From Oscillospiraceae bacterium (GTDB taxonomy: Bacteria; Bacillota; Clostridia; Oscillospirales; Ruminococcaceae): 64,000 bases of DNA. The notes below the pieces were generated by a model that saw only the letters and a program-made list of their open reading frames with translations, was not told the origin of the DNA and searched no databases. Position numbers and translations under genes: made by a program. Location of the stretch: assembly GCA_009784825.1 (NCBI GenBank), contig WQXO01000006.1, positions 1-64,000 of the forward strand. The letters are read 5' to 3'. This document shows, piece by piece, positions 41,507 through 49,800 of this stretch; within the stretch, counting starts at the first letter, position 1, and every line of letters begins with the position of its first letter.

Positions 41507-44272
41507 TCATTTATTGAATTTAATCCGTCTTGATAATTTTGATAAGCCTTTTCTTTGGGTGACTGTTATACCGTATAATGCGGCAACGTATTCATACAAA
41601 GAAGCGTACTCCTCGGTGTTTAAATCAAAGTTGCTGAATTCTAACTTTTCAAATACCGGCATTATGTCAGACAGCTTTTGCTCCATATTATAAAATGGGA
41701 TTGTGCTGTCAACCCGCTCGGCGAATTGTGTGGGAGGTTCACCCCGCATACCCGATACTATTCCCTCGGATTTGAGCAGCTTTAACATGAAGCGATACAT
41801 TTCCTCGGCGGTTTTGTTATCGTGTGCGTTTTGGAATTTGTCAAATTTATCCCGCTCGGCTTTTGTTAACGCTTTCAGCGACATATATACAGAAACGAAT
41901 ATTATTATCGGGATTAATGACAATGCGGTTATCATTAGGATTAGCATGATATAACTTTCGTCGGGTTCATTGTCATCATCATCGTCGTCGGTTGTTTGGC
42001 TTGTCGGGGTGGAGATGTTCGGGTCACGGGTGGTGGTTTCACGAGTTGTGGGGGCTGTGGGGGTTGTGATTGTTCTCGGCACAGTAGTACGTTCTGTGGT
42101 TTCACGGGTGGTTGCAAGAGCCGTACCCGATTCTTCACCCCTTACGCCACCTGTCGGGTCAAAGGGAACCCACCCCAATTCGGGGAAATATACCTCTACC
42201 CATGCGTGTAAATCACGTTCGGCAAGGTCGTATTCATAACCGTTTTCGATTTTTTCACCGCTCCCGGAAACTACGAACCCGTTAACGTATCTTGCGGTGT
42301 AGCCGAGCTCACGCATTACTAATGTCATTGCTGTAGCGTATAACGCACAGTGACCTTGTCCCGTTTCAAAAAGGAAGTTACCTAAATATGTGTTGCTTCC
42401 GGAAAGATTGTCAACCTCCAAAGAATAGGCGTAGTTGCTCCTTATATAATCGCAGACGAATTGTGCCTCCGCTAAGGTTATACCTGTGCTGCCGACTTTG
42501 GGGTTGTAGTAGTGTTCTATACCGTCACTACGAGTATATACACCTCTTCCATCGGTGTATGTAAGATAGTCTATCTTTTCATATCCCATTTCCTCGATTA
42601 GTTGAATTATATTATCGTATTCCGCTACAGGAATGTCACCGTATACAGAGCCGATTAATTCGGCGTATCTCTTGATTTTGTAGTTATAGTCTTCTGTGCT
42701 TATCCCGTCAAGCCGCCAGTTGATTTTACTGAAATCATGGTAATTACCGAATACCATGTGCGTCATGTCCGGGCTTTCGGTTAGAAAATCCACTATGCTT
42801 TGGTTAATCGAAAAGTAAGCATAGGCAGTGTCAAAGCGGGAATTACTCATTTTAGGGTACAGCATGTAATAAGTAAACCGGTTAGTCCTGTCACGCCCTG
42901 CCGGTCTTATGACCGTGTCTAACCTCCAGTCGTAGAGGTCACTGTTTTTGTAGAATAGGTCTTGGGTTTGTGTGGGAAGCAGGAGGAAGTTCTTGCGGGC
43001 GAGGTATTCTATTGTTATATCCTGCTTGCCCATGAATTCGTCAGGGTCGTATCCCAGTAGATACAGTTTTTGCCTGTATACCTGATACTCCCATTCGGGA
43101 TAGAAATCTTGTAAAAGGTCGTCAAGCCTTTCAAAATCAACCGAGTTTTGACTGTCTGTCCAGATTCGTTTGTCACTGTCAAAGTCTACTCCTATGGAGG
43201 CACGCAGGTAAACCTTCTCACTGTTATCGTCTAACGTGACCTTGATAATCGGGGTTCTGCCCGTGGGCGGACTGCCCGCACTAATTCCCTGTGATATGTT
43301 TTGGCTGATTGAACCGCCGAAGTAGCCGTTATCATTTATTGAGCCGAAATTGTATTTAAAAAATCTGTAGATTCCTTGGGGGACTTCAACCGTCAGAGAA
43401 GAAACACCCTCTATTATTTTCTGATAGTCTACCCTTACTGCTGTTGAGAACATGTTTGTGGCAACAAACACCGCAACAAATGCCATTGCCGCCGCCGATA
43501 AAGCGTTTCTGCTGTGGCGGTATAAGTATGGCGGTTTCCCGGGCCATACCTTGTAAAACGGTTCTTTCGTTTTATCGGGTTTGGCTTTTTGTTTGATGTC
43601 TCCCGCCCCACCCGCATGGGCAACCCACATTGCATATGATGAGAATAACCCCGCTACGAATAACTCCATCCCGGGGACATAGCCTGCGATTTCTGCCCCG
43701 AATGCGGGTACTAACAGGAATATCGCCGTTACAAGCATTATCCCGATATAACGAATTCTTGAACCTAATGTGAATATAAGTGAGATGATTACACAAATCA
43801 GCAGAAACACCCACTCTATTCTGTCGAGATAGGCTTGGCTTTCAAGCAGTGTGTCGTAGCTCCTCCATGCGTATCTTGCGGTGGACAGTAGCCTGCCGTC
43901 AAGCGTGTGCAGGATATAATCGAAGAAGGTCGAGAAGTTTTTGCTTATGGTTTCCCAGCGTTCTAAAAATACGCTGAACGGTAAAAAAAACATTAATGTG
44001 AATAAACCCATTCCTAAGAAAATTGCCCGCTTTTTCAATAATAAGCCGATTATACTAAACATAAAGGTCGCCATAAAGCTCACAGCTAACACCATCGACA
44101 GTGATACCGGCAGTCTGTATATCTGTGCTAATGTTACTGTGAACCCCATAACCGACATGCATGTCAAAAGAACCTTTATGACTATTCTGGCATAAAAGTT
44201 TTTTTCGGTTTCTGTGTTGGCTTCACCCACGTAAACCGGCATGTAAACCGGTTTATGCTTTTTCTGTTTCAA
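41507..44272 (-). CDS. Transglutaminase-like membrane protein
   Basis: A 921-residue protein. I set the start at the TTG at 44272, which follows AAAGGA 6 bases away, directly after the DUF58 stop codon; upstream in-frame ATGs overlap that gene. Residues about 15-250 hold a cluster of membrane helices (including LMFFLPFSVFLE and FLLICVIISLIFTLG). The extracytoplasmic part has a transglutaminase-like domain with Cys in GQGHCALYATAM, His in LHAWVEVYF and Asp in PFDPTGG. A Thr/Arg-rich linker is followed by one helix (about residues 780-800) and a C-terminal DUF4129-like tail. It is encoded with MoxR and DUF58 proteins; such trios are thought to act on cell-surface proteins. Confidence 0.85.
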   Translation of the reverse strand: MKQKKHKPVYMPVYVGEANTETEKNFYARIVIKVLLTCMSVMGFTVTLAQIYRLPVSLSMVLAVSFMATFMFSIIGLLLKKRAIFLGMGLFTLMFFLPFSVFLERWETISKNFSTFFDYILHTLDGRLLSTARYAWRSYDTLLESQAYLDRIEWVFLLICVIISLIFTLGSRIRYIGIMLVTAIFLLVPAFGAEIAGYVPGMELFVAGLFSSYAMWVAHAGGAGDIKQKAKPDKTKEPFYKVWPGKPPYLYRHSRNALSAAAMAFVAVFVATNMFSTAVRVDYQKIIEGVSSLTVEVPQGIYRFFKYNFGSINDNGYFGGSISQNISQGISAGSPPTGRTPIIKVTLDDNSEKVYLRASIGVDFDSDKRIWTDSQNSVDFERLDDLLQDFYPEWEYQVYRQKLYLLGYDPDEFMGKQDITIEYLARKNFLLLPTQTQDLFYKNSDLYDWRLDTVIRPAGRDRTNRFTYYMLYPKMSNSRFDTAYAYFSINQSIVDFLTESPDMTHMVFGNYHDFSKINWRLDGISTEDYNYKIKRYAELIGSVYGDIPVAEYDNIIQLIEEMGYEKIDYLTYTDGRGVYTRSDGIEHYYNPKVGSTGITLAEAQFVCDYIRSNYAYSLEVDNLSGSNTYLGNFLFETGQGHCALYATAMTLVMRELGYTARYVNGFVVSGSGEKIENGYEYDLAERDLHAWVEVYFPELGWVPFDPTGGVRGEESGTALATTRETTERTTVPRTITTPTAPTTRETTTRDPNISTPTSQTTDDDDDDNEPDESYIMLILMITALSLIPIIIFVSVYMSLKALTKAERDKFDKFQNAHDNKTAEEMYRFMLKLLKSEGIVSGMRGEPPTQFAERVDSTIPFYNMEQKLSDIMPVFEKLEFSNFDLNTEEYASLYEYVAALYGITVTQRKGLSKLSRRIKFNK

Positions 44273-44273
44273 G

Positions 44274-45464
44274 TTAAATCCTTTCACCGATTGACGCAAC
44301 ATCGTCATTGTCAATTCGGCAGAAGTTAATTTTTGTTTGGGTTTCTATATATCTGATTAATTCTTCATTTGTTGGTGATATAGCGGCAAGAACGACGTTC
44401 CGCCTTAATGTGAGACCCAGCAGCCTTAGTTTTTCAACTAATGCTTCGTTTAGATTTGGGGTGATAAAGTATAACGCTCGCTCTAAGTTAATCTCGTTTT
44501 CGTATTCTGAAAGCAGTTGAGTGAATTCGCCATTGAACGGTTCGGGGGGGAGCAGTGTCAGACAGCGAGTCAGTTGTGCGTAGGTGTATGAATCCTCCAC
44601 CTCACGGGTTTCGCTCTTCCCGATACGAATGTCCTGCCATATGACCTGTGCGGTGTTGCCGCTTAAAAGTATTCGCCTGACAATTGCCATTGCCGCCTCT
44701 ATCGTCGGGTCGGTCGCCGATAATGCCGCTTCAATGGTGGGGTAAATTCCTGCATAATCGCAGAAGACCAATGCAGAATTATTATGGTTTTGCTCCATTT
44801 GTTTTACGATAAGCTCGTCTAACCTTGCGGACAGCTTCCAGTGAATGTGCCTTAACGTGTCACCCTCATGGTATTCCCGCAGATGTGAAAAGGTGTTCTT
44901 GTTAAATCCGAGAAGCTTCGGGCGGGCGTTTTCGTTCTCGTCCTCATTATCATCGCGAATTCGGGTTAAACTGAATTCTCGCGGGGAGGAAATGGGATTC
45001 CACCCGTCTTTGAAATTCTTCTTGAAGCTGTATAGCTTAAAAATGTCGAATATTTCTATCTTTTCAAGACCTATGCTGTATTCCCCCCTGTAGCTCATGA
45101 TATTGGAAATTCTCAGCGTTACCCCTTTCATCGGGGGAACGCTGATGACAATCATTCTGTTTTCGGGAGTGTATTTATTCTCGGCACACACCTTTACGTA
45201 AACACGGACGGGCGTTAAGGGAAGAATGAACCTGTTCTTCAAATGCACGGTGAGGACAACCTCGTCCTTACGGAATACCGAATTGGGAAGCTCACCCACC
45301 TTTACCGATAATGCTAAGCGTGAAATTAAACTAAGCAGGAACGATAAAAGGCATACTGCCAGCATAGATGCAAGCAGAACAGGCATTAGGCGGCTTTGAT
45401 AGAAAAAGCATAACGCAAACAGTATTACACTGAGGACGATTATAAAAATTTTGAACTCTCTCAT
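44274..45464 (-). CDS. DUF58 protein
   Basis: A 396-residue protein with two N-terminal membrane helices (about 6-45) and the DUF58 signature FSHLREYHEGDTLRHIHWK near residues 210-230, then LIVKQMEQNHNN. DUF58 resembles a von Willebrand A-like fold, and these proteins work with MoxR ATPases and transglutaminase-like partners. It has AGGAAA upstream and starts 10 bases after moxR. A beta-sandwich region (LKNRFILPLTPVRVYVKV) lies between. The order matches other Firmicutes, where the module is common and its job is not established. Confidence 0.88.
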   Translation of the reverse strand: MREFKIFIIVLSVILFALCFFYQSRLMPVLLASMLAVCLLSFLLSLISRLALSVKVGELPNSVFRKDEVVLTVHLKNRFILPLTPVRVYVKVCAENKYTPENRMIVISVPPMKGVTLRISNIMSYRGEYSIGLEKIEIFDIFKLYSFKKNFKDGWNPISSPREFSLTRIRDDNEDENENARPKLLGFNKNTFSHLREYHEGDTLRHIHWKLSARLDELIVKQMEQNHNNSALVFCDYAGIYPTIEAALSATDPTIEAAMAIVRRILLSGNTAQVIWQDIRIGKSETREVEDSYTYAQLTRCLTLLPPEPFNGEFTQLLSEYENEINLERALYFITPNLNEALVEKLRLLGLTLRRNVVLAAISPTNEELIRYIETQTKINFCRIDNDDVASIGERI

Positions 45465-45474
45465 TTGTTGTTTC

Positions 45475-46485
45475 CTAATCCTGTACTTTTACGCCTGCAC
45501 GGGCTTGGCGTGTTCCCGTGTTTATCGCAACCTCACGGGAAAACGGCGGTGAAACGGATTTCGCGATTTCTTTCAATACGTCCATCTCGTCAACCTTGCG
45601 AATTTTCGCCTCCTGCGTGAGGATTAATCGGTGACGCAGAACATGCGGCATCATCAAAAGTACGTCCTCCGGGATTACATACGCTCGCCCCGATACGAAT
45701 GCACAGCTCTGTGATGCACGCATAAGTGACAGGCTCGCCCTCGGGCTGGCTCCGAGCATTACCGATTTGTGATTCCTCGTGGAGGAAACAAGACTGACGA
45801 TATAATTGTAGATACTACCCTCTATATTGACCCCTCTGACTCCCTCGATTATGGTGTTGATTTCTTCCTTTGAGCAGATTGGTTTTATGGCGGAGAGCGG
45901 GTTTTCAATCTGGCGTTCGGTGATGATTGCCACCTCTTGTTCAAATGTGGGATAACCCATCGAGATTTTCATGAGGAAACGGTCAAGCTGTGCCTCGGGT
46001 AGCGGGTATGTTCCGACGTAGCCAACCTCGTTCTGGGTGGCGATTACCATGAACGGCTTCGGCAGGGCGTAGGTCTTTGAATCAACCGTGACTGTCTGCT
46101 CCTCCATCGACTCAAGCAGTGCCGATTGGGTTTTCGGGGAGGTTCGGTTGATTTCATCCGCTAAGAAAATGTTGCACATGACCAAGCCTTGCCTGTATTC
46201 AAACTTGTTGGTTTCTTTGTTGTACATGGAAAATCCGGTTATGTCCGACGCCATTACGTCCGGGGTGAACTGGGCACGCTTGCAGACTAAACCCATTGCC
46301 CTGCCCAATGCCATCGCAAGGGTGGTTTTACCGACGCCGGGCACGTCCTCAATGAGAACATGTCCGCCTGAAAGCAGTGCAATCAGCAGCAGCTTTACTA
46401 TGTCACGCTTGCCGACTATGACTTTTTCAACCTCGTCTGCTATGTCTCGGATTTTTGCGTAGGATTCTTCTGTAAGATTAATCAT
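45475..46485 (-). CDS. MoxR-type AAA ATPase
   Basis: A 336-residue MoxR family ATPase. Walker A is EDVPGVGKTTLAMALG (about 42-57), Walker B FLADEINRTSPK, sensor 1 VIATQNEVGYVGTYPLPEAQLDRF, and sensor 2 GASPRASLSLMRASQ. MoxR proteins act as chaperones, often inserting metal or assembling complexes with VWA-type partners such as DUF58. It leads the operon moxR-DUF58-transglutaminase, with AGGACAA upstream and an extended -10 promoter at 46519-46547. Confidence 0.92.
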   Translation of the reverse strand: MINLTEESYAKIRDIADEVEKVIVGKRDIVKLLLIALLSGGHVLIEDVPGVGKTTLAMALGRAMGLVCKRAQFTPDVMASDITGFSMYNKETNKFEYRQGLVMCNIFLADEINRTSPKTQSALLESMEEQTVTVDSKTYALPKPFMVIATQNEVGYVGTYPLPEAQLDRFLMKISMGYPTFEQEVAIITERQIENPLSAIKPICSKEEINTIIEGVRGVNIEGSIYNYIVSLVSSTRNHKSVMLGASPRASLSLMRASQSCAFVSGRAYVIPEDVLLMMPHVLRHRLILTQEAKIRKVDEMDVLKEIAKSVSPPFSREVAINTGTRQARAGVKVQD

Positions 46486-46518
46486 TTGTGTAGTTGTCCT
46501 TATCGTTTTGTTAATGAA

Positions 46519-46547
46519 ATTATAACAATTATAGAAATAAAAATCAA
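46519..46547 (-). promoter_or_regulatory. Promoter of the MoxR operon
   Basis: On the minus strand TTGATT (46542-46547), 17 bases, TATAAT (46519-46524) with extended TGT, about 34 bases before the start codon. Confidence 0.65.
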
Positions 46548-46649
46548 GTGTTTGCTTTATAATGTAATAATATTGTAATAATTAACAGTTAATAATTAAT
46601 AATTAATAATTTTGGTATTTGCGTCCGCAAAGATTTTTATTTTAAATCC

Positions 46650-46664
46650 GTCGCCACAGGCGAC
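46650..46664. repeat. Short palindromic element in the 46486-46695 gap
   Basis: GTCGCC-ACA-GGCGAC, a degenerate relative of the GTAGGGGCG elements. AATAATGA-like 7-base runs flank it at about 46670-46695, as at the murB copy. The rest of the gap is AT-rich (TAATAATTAA runs) and shows no gene. Confidence 0.5.
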
Positions 46665-46695
46665 ACCACCATTATTCATTATTCATTATTACTTA

Positions 46696-46932
46696 TTAAT
46701 TAAGATATATCGTTGTTTCGCCGTCGTTCGCAAAGCAGGGCATGATTTCCTTAATCCTCGGCGAGGACAGACTGCGAACCATGTCACGCAGGGCTGTTCC
46801 TCGGTTACTGCCGTGGATAATCAACAGCTTACTGCCGCTCACAGCCCGCTGAACCTCGAATTCGACAATTCTTTTGGCTTGGTCGGGGGTGAACCCGTGA
46901 ATGTCGATTGTTTTTACGCTCACTTTCCTCAT
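46696..46932 (-). CDS. Stand-alone Smr-domain protein
   Basis: A 78-residue protein matching the Smr domain found at the C-terminus of MutS2: IDIHGFTPDQAKRIVEFEV near the N-terminus (D-x-HG motif) and LLIIHGSNRGTALRDMV near the middle, ending FANDGETTIYL. Smr domains bind and cleave structured RNA or DNA. Stand-alone forms of this length exist, with the conserved HG repeats in place. Its ATG overlaps the GH3 stop codon by 4 bases, an unusual pairing with a glycosidase; this may only reflect gene packing. Confidence 0.82.
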   Translation of the reverse strand: MRKVSVKTIDIHGFTPDQAKRIVEFEVQRAVSGSKLLIIHGSNRGTALRDMVRSLSSPRIKEIMPCFANDGETTIYLN

Positions 46933-49736
46933 GTTGTGAGTTTTATGAAAAGCAGGTTTGTTCCTTGGGTGAGCCGAAGCGTGAGCTTACCCGTCACCGG
47001 CAGTTTTTCGGTGAAGCTGCACTTGTGTTTACCGAAGCCGTTCGGGGCGGCGGTGGCAGGGATTTTTAACTCGCCGATTTGCTTTTCGCCCAGTAAAACC
47101 GTAACCGTTCCGTCGAATATGTTCGTGGCGGCGTATACCTCCATACCTTTTACGCCGGATAGCTGAACGTCGAAATAATCGACAGTTCCGCCGAATTCCG
47201 GGGCGTGGATATAATGGCACAGCCTCTCACGGTCAAAGTTAAGCTTGATATTGTGTTTGTTATCGTAGTTTATGGCTTTTGTGCGTTTGGTCATGTCACG
47301 GTGCGGGATTTTTTCACCGTTGATTTTCATGTCCTTTATACAGCGAATATCCTCACTCGAGGAAGCGGCGGCAAACCTGTATTTCCCTGTTTCTACGCAG
47401 AACTTTTCACGGGTTACGTCCCAGAAACGCAGGCGGTTTTTATCGAATGTGAATACTATGTCGGCGGTTTTGCCGGGGTCTATGCCTTGTCTTATAAAAT
47501 CGCAGAGCTGTTTTCTCGGGCGTTTGACCCTCGGGTGCAGGGGGGTGAAGTATAACTGGACAACCTCCTCACCGAATATATCAGACACGTTTTTGACCTT
47601 TAGGCGGGCTTCTATTGTTTTGCCGTGGTCTTTGATTATTAAATCGGAATATTCAAATTTTGAGTAGCTCAGTCCGTGTCCGAACGGGTACAGTGCCTCT
47701 CCTTTAAAATACAGATAGGTCGAATCGCTTGATATTATGTCGTAGTTCTTTATATCGGGAAGCTCCCGCTCGTGCTTGTACCACGTTTGTGGGGTTCTGC
47801 CGGAGGGGTTATATCTCCCGAAGATTACGTCTGCCATTGCGTTTCCACCCTCCGGACCCCCGTGTGCGGTGTAAATAATCGACGGGATTTCCCGTTGTTC
47901 CTTGTTGATTGAATAGGGGTAGCTTGCGTTAATAATCAGTATGGTATTTTTATTGGCTGAGCCTGCCGCATTAATCAAGCGTTGCTGGGCTTCGGGTAAT
48001 GCAAGGGTCTTCCTGTCGAAGCACTCCCGTGCGACAATCATGGGGTTGTTCCCGAGGACAACTATGACATAGTCGGCTTTTTTAGCTAACTTAACCGATT
48101 CGTTAACTGCGTCAAACAGCGTTTCTTCCTTGAAGAGTTTTTCGCTTGTTATGGCATTGTCAAGGATTTCGGACAGGCGGTTATTTGAGTTTATGCCTAT
48201 GTCCTTACGGAACAGGTTCTTATAAACCGTATTCCCCATGTATTCGGTGGGGCGGATAATCATTTTACCGAACCATTCAAACGTGTCAATCCCTACCGCA
48301 TTCATAAAGCCGTTTTCGATTTTTAATAATTTGCCGTTTTGTTCTGATATGTATAACACTTCACCGCCGAAGTCAACTTTTTTGAAGCGGCAGGCGGTTG
48401 TTATTTCGTCAGCAGTCGCTGTGACGGAATTATCCTCGTTTACTGTGAGGTATTTGTTATTATGGAGTGATTTTATGGCGACTATATCACACCCGTCACA
48501 ATGGCTGAGTCGGCTTCCTAATTGGTTTTTCAGCCCTTTCATGATTGTGACGTGATAGTTTGATTTGCCGGTGTACCAGTCGGGGTAGTTAGCATCGGCA
48601 AGCTGACCGATTACTGCAACCTTGATTTTCCCATCGTCATTTATGGGGAGCAGGGACGTACCTGTCGAGGTGGTATTCTTCAATAAAGTAATACATTCAC
48701 GGGAGGCACGTGCGTTTGTTGCACGAAAGTCTGCACAGTTGAGCAGCTTGTCGGGGGTGTTGGCATAAGGGTTTTTCTTGTCCGAGTCGAATTCGCCGAG
48801 CATAAACCGTGCCTTGAGCGTTTCTTTTATAATATTGTCGATTTCTTTTTCAGTGATTAAGCCTTTTTTGACTGCTTCCTTGGCGGCGGCAATGGTGGTT
48901 TCCTTACTGTCTAACATAATATTATTGCCCGCCTTAACCGCTGAGGCAATCGTTTCGGCGTGGGAGGTTCCGAATCTGTGGTGCAAAACATTCTGGGTGA
49001 AGTCGCCCCCGTCGGTGACTGCGAGCAGCATTCCCCATTCGTCACGGCAGACTTTCCTTAAATCGGGGTTAATCATTGCGGGGACACCGCTTAACTCGTT
49101 ATACGCTGTCATGACGGCGTATGCCCCTCCTCCTTTTATCGCCGTTTCAAAAGGGGCGTAGTAGTATTCCCTGAGTGTCCTCGGGTCTACATCGGCATTG
49201 TCCTTTATTCTGTCTTCCTCGTGGTTGTTACAGCAGAAATGCTTCAAAATCGGGATTACACGGGAATACCGCTTGTGCTTACCGGACATGCCTTTCACAT
49301 ATGCCGAAGAGAGTTCGCCGGATATGAGCGGGTCTTCCCCGTAAGCTTCCTCGTTCCTGCCCCAGCGGGGGTCACGCAGTAGGTCTACAGTTGGCCCGAA
49401 CATCATTAATTTTGACGTCGGGGTCTTTTTATGGTAAATCCTCGCCTCTGTTCCTGTGATTTCACCGAGGGAGTACATTAATTCGGGGTCGAACGTCGAC
49501 GCTAAGCCGATTGGCTGGGGGAACACGGTGGAATATTCCGTCGCCTCACGCCCGACATAACCTCGTGCCACCTCTGTCCCGACGTTCCACTCACCTATAC
49601 CTAATCGGGGAATGGCAGGTTGGTATGCAGTCATTAAGGTGATTTTTTCATTTAATGTGAGGCGGGAAATTAAATCGGTTATGCGTTTTTTGAACGACAG
49701 CTCGGGATTTTGAAACGGGTATTTCTTGTTTTTCAT
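46929..49736 (-). CDS. GH3 beta-glucosidase-like enzyme with fascin-like insert
   Basis: A 935-residue GH3 protein with a strong AGGAGG site. The N-terminal TIM barrel (about 15-340) has TEVARGYVGREATEY, GPTVDLLRDPRWGRNEE, PILKHFCCNN (KH motif) and nucleophile Asp242 in VTDGGDF. The alpha/beta sandwich (about 370-740) is split by a beta-trefoil/fascin-like insert (DGCDIVAIKSLHNNKYLTVN to VYKNLFRKDI, about 420-510). A fibronectin III-like domain (SDIFGEEVVQLYFTP) and a C-terminal carbohydrate-binding-like domain (about 820-935) follow. No signal peptide is seen, so it is probably intracellular. Likely substrate: beta-glucosides or beta-xylosides. Confidence 0.88.
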   Translation of the reverse strand: MKNKKYPFQNPELSFKKRITDLISRLTLNEKITLMTAYQPAIPRLGIGEWNVGTEVARGYVGREATEYSTVFPQPIGLASTFDPELMYSLGEITGTEARIYHKKTPTSKLMMFGPTVDLLRDPRWGRNEEAYGEDPLISGELSSAYVKGMSGKHKRYSRVIPILKHFCCNNHEEDRIKDNADVDPRTLREYYYAPFETAIKGGGAYAVMTAYNELSGVPAMINPDLRKVCRDEWGMLLAVTDGGDFTQNVLHHRFGTSHAETIASAVKAGNNIMLDSKETTIAAAKEAVKKGLITEKEIDNIIKETLKARFMLGEFDSDKKNPYANTPDKLLNCADFRATNARASRECITLLKNTTSTGTSLLPINDDGKIKVAVIGQLADANYPDWYTGKSNYHVTIMKGLKNQLGSRLSHCDGCDIVAIKSLHNNKYLTVNEDNSVTATADEITTACRFKKVDFGGEVLYISEQNGKLLKIENGFMNAVGIDTFEWFGKMIIRPTEYMGNTVYKNLFRKDIGINSNNRLSEILDNAITSEKLFKEETLFDAVNESVKLAKKADYVIVVLGNNPMIVARECFDRKTLALPEAQQRLINAAGSANKNTILIINASYPYSINKEQREIPSIIYTAHGGPEGGNAMADVIFGRYNPSGRTPQTWYKHERELPDIKNYDIISSDSTYLYFKGEALYPFGHGLSYSKFEYSDLIIKDHGKTIEARLKVKNVSDIFGEEVVQLYFTPLHPRVKRPRKQLCDFIRQGIDPGKTADIVFTFDKNRLRFWDVTREKFCVETGKYRFAAASSSEDIRCIKDMKINGEKIPHRDMTKRTKAINYDNKHNIKLNFDRERLCHYIHAPEFGGTVDYFDVQLSGVKGMEVYAATNIFDGTVTVLLGEKQIGELKIPATAAPNGFGKHKCSFTEKLPVTGKLTLRLTQGTNLLFIKLTT

Positions 49737-49752
49737 GATGCCTCCTATATAG

Positions 49753-49780
49753 GTAGGGGCGACCTCGTGCGGCCGCCCTA
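49753..49780. repeat. GTAGGGGCG palindromic element upstream of the GH3 gene
   Basis: GTAGGGGCGACC (49753-49764) and GGCCGCCC (49771-49778), 8-bp stem with one mismatch and a 6-base loop, in the 64-base gap between the diguanylate cyclase and GH3 genes. Confidence 0.65.
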
Positions 49781-49800
49781 TGGTTTAGTGGTTATTGTGG

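Noticed and set aside
44273-44314. ATG at 44314 as start of the transglutaminase-like protein
   Set aside because: It is inside the DUF58 gene without a ribosome binding site; TTG 44272 follows AAAGGA and the DUF58 stop.
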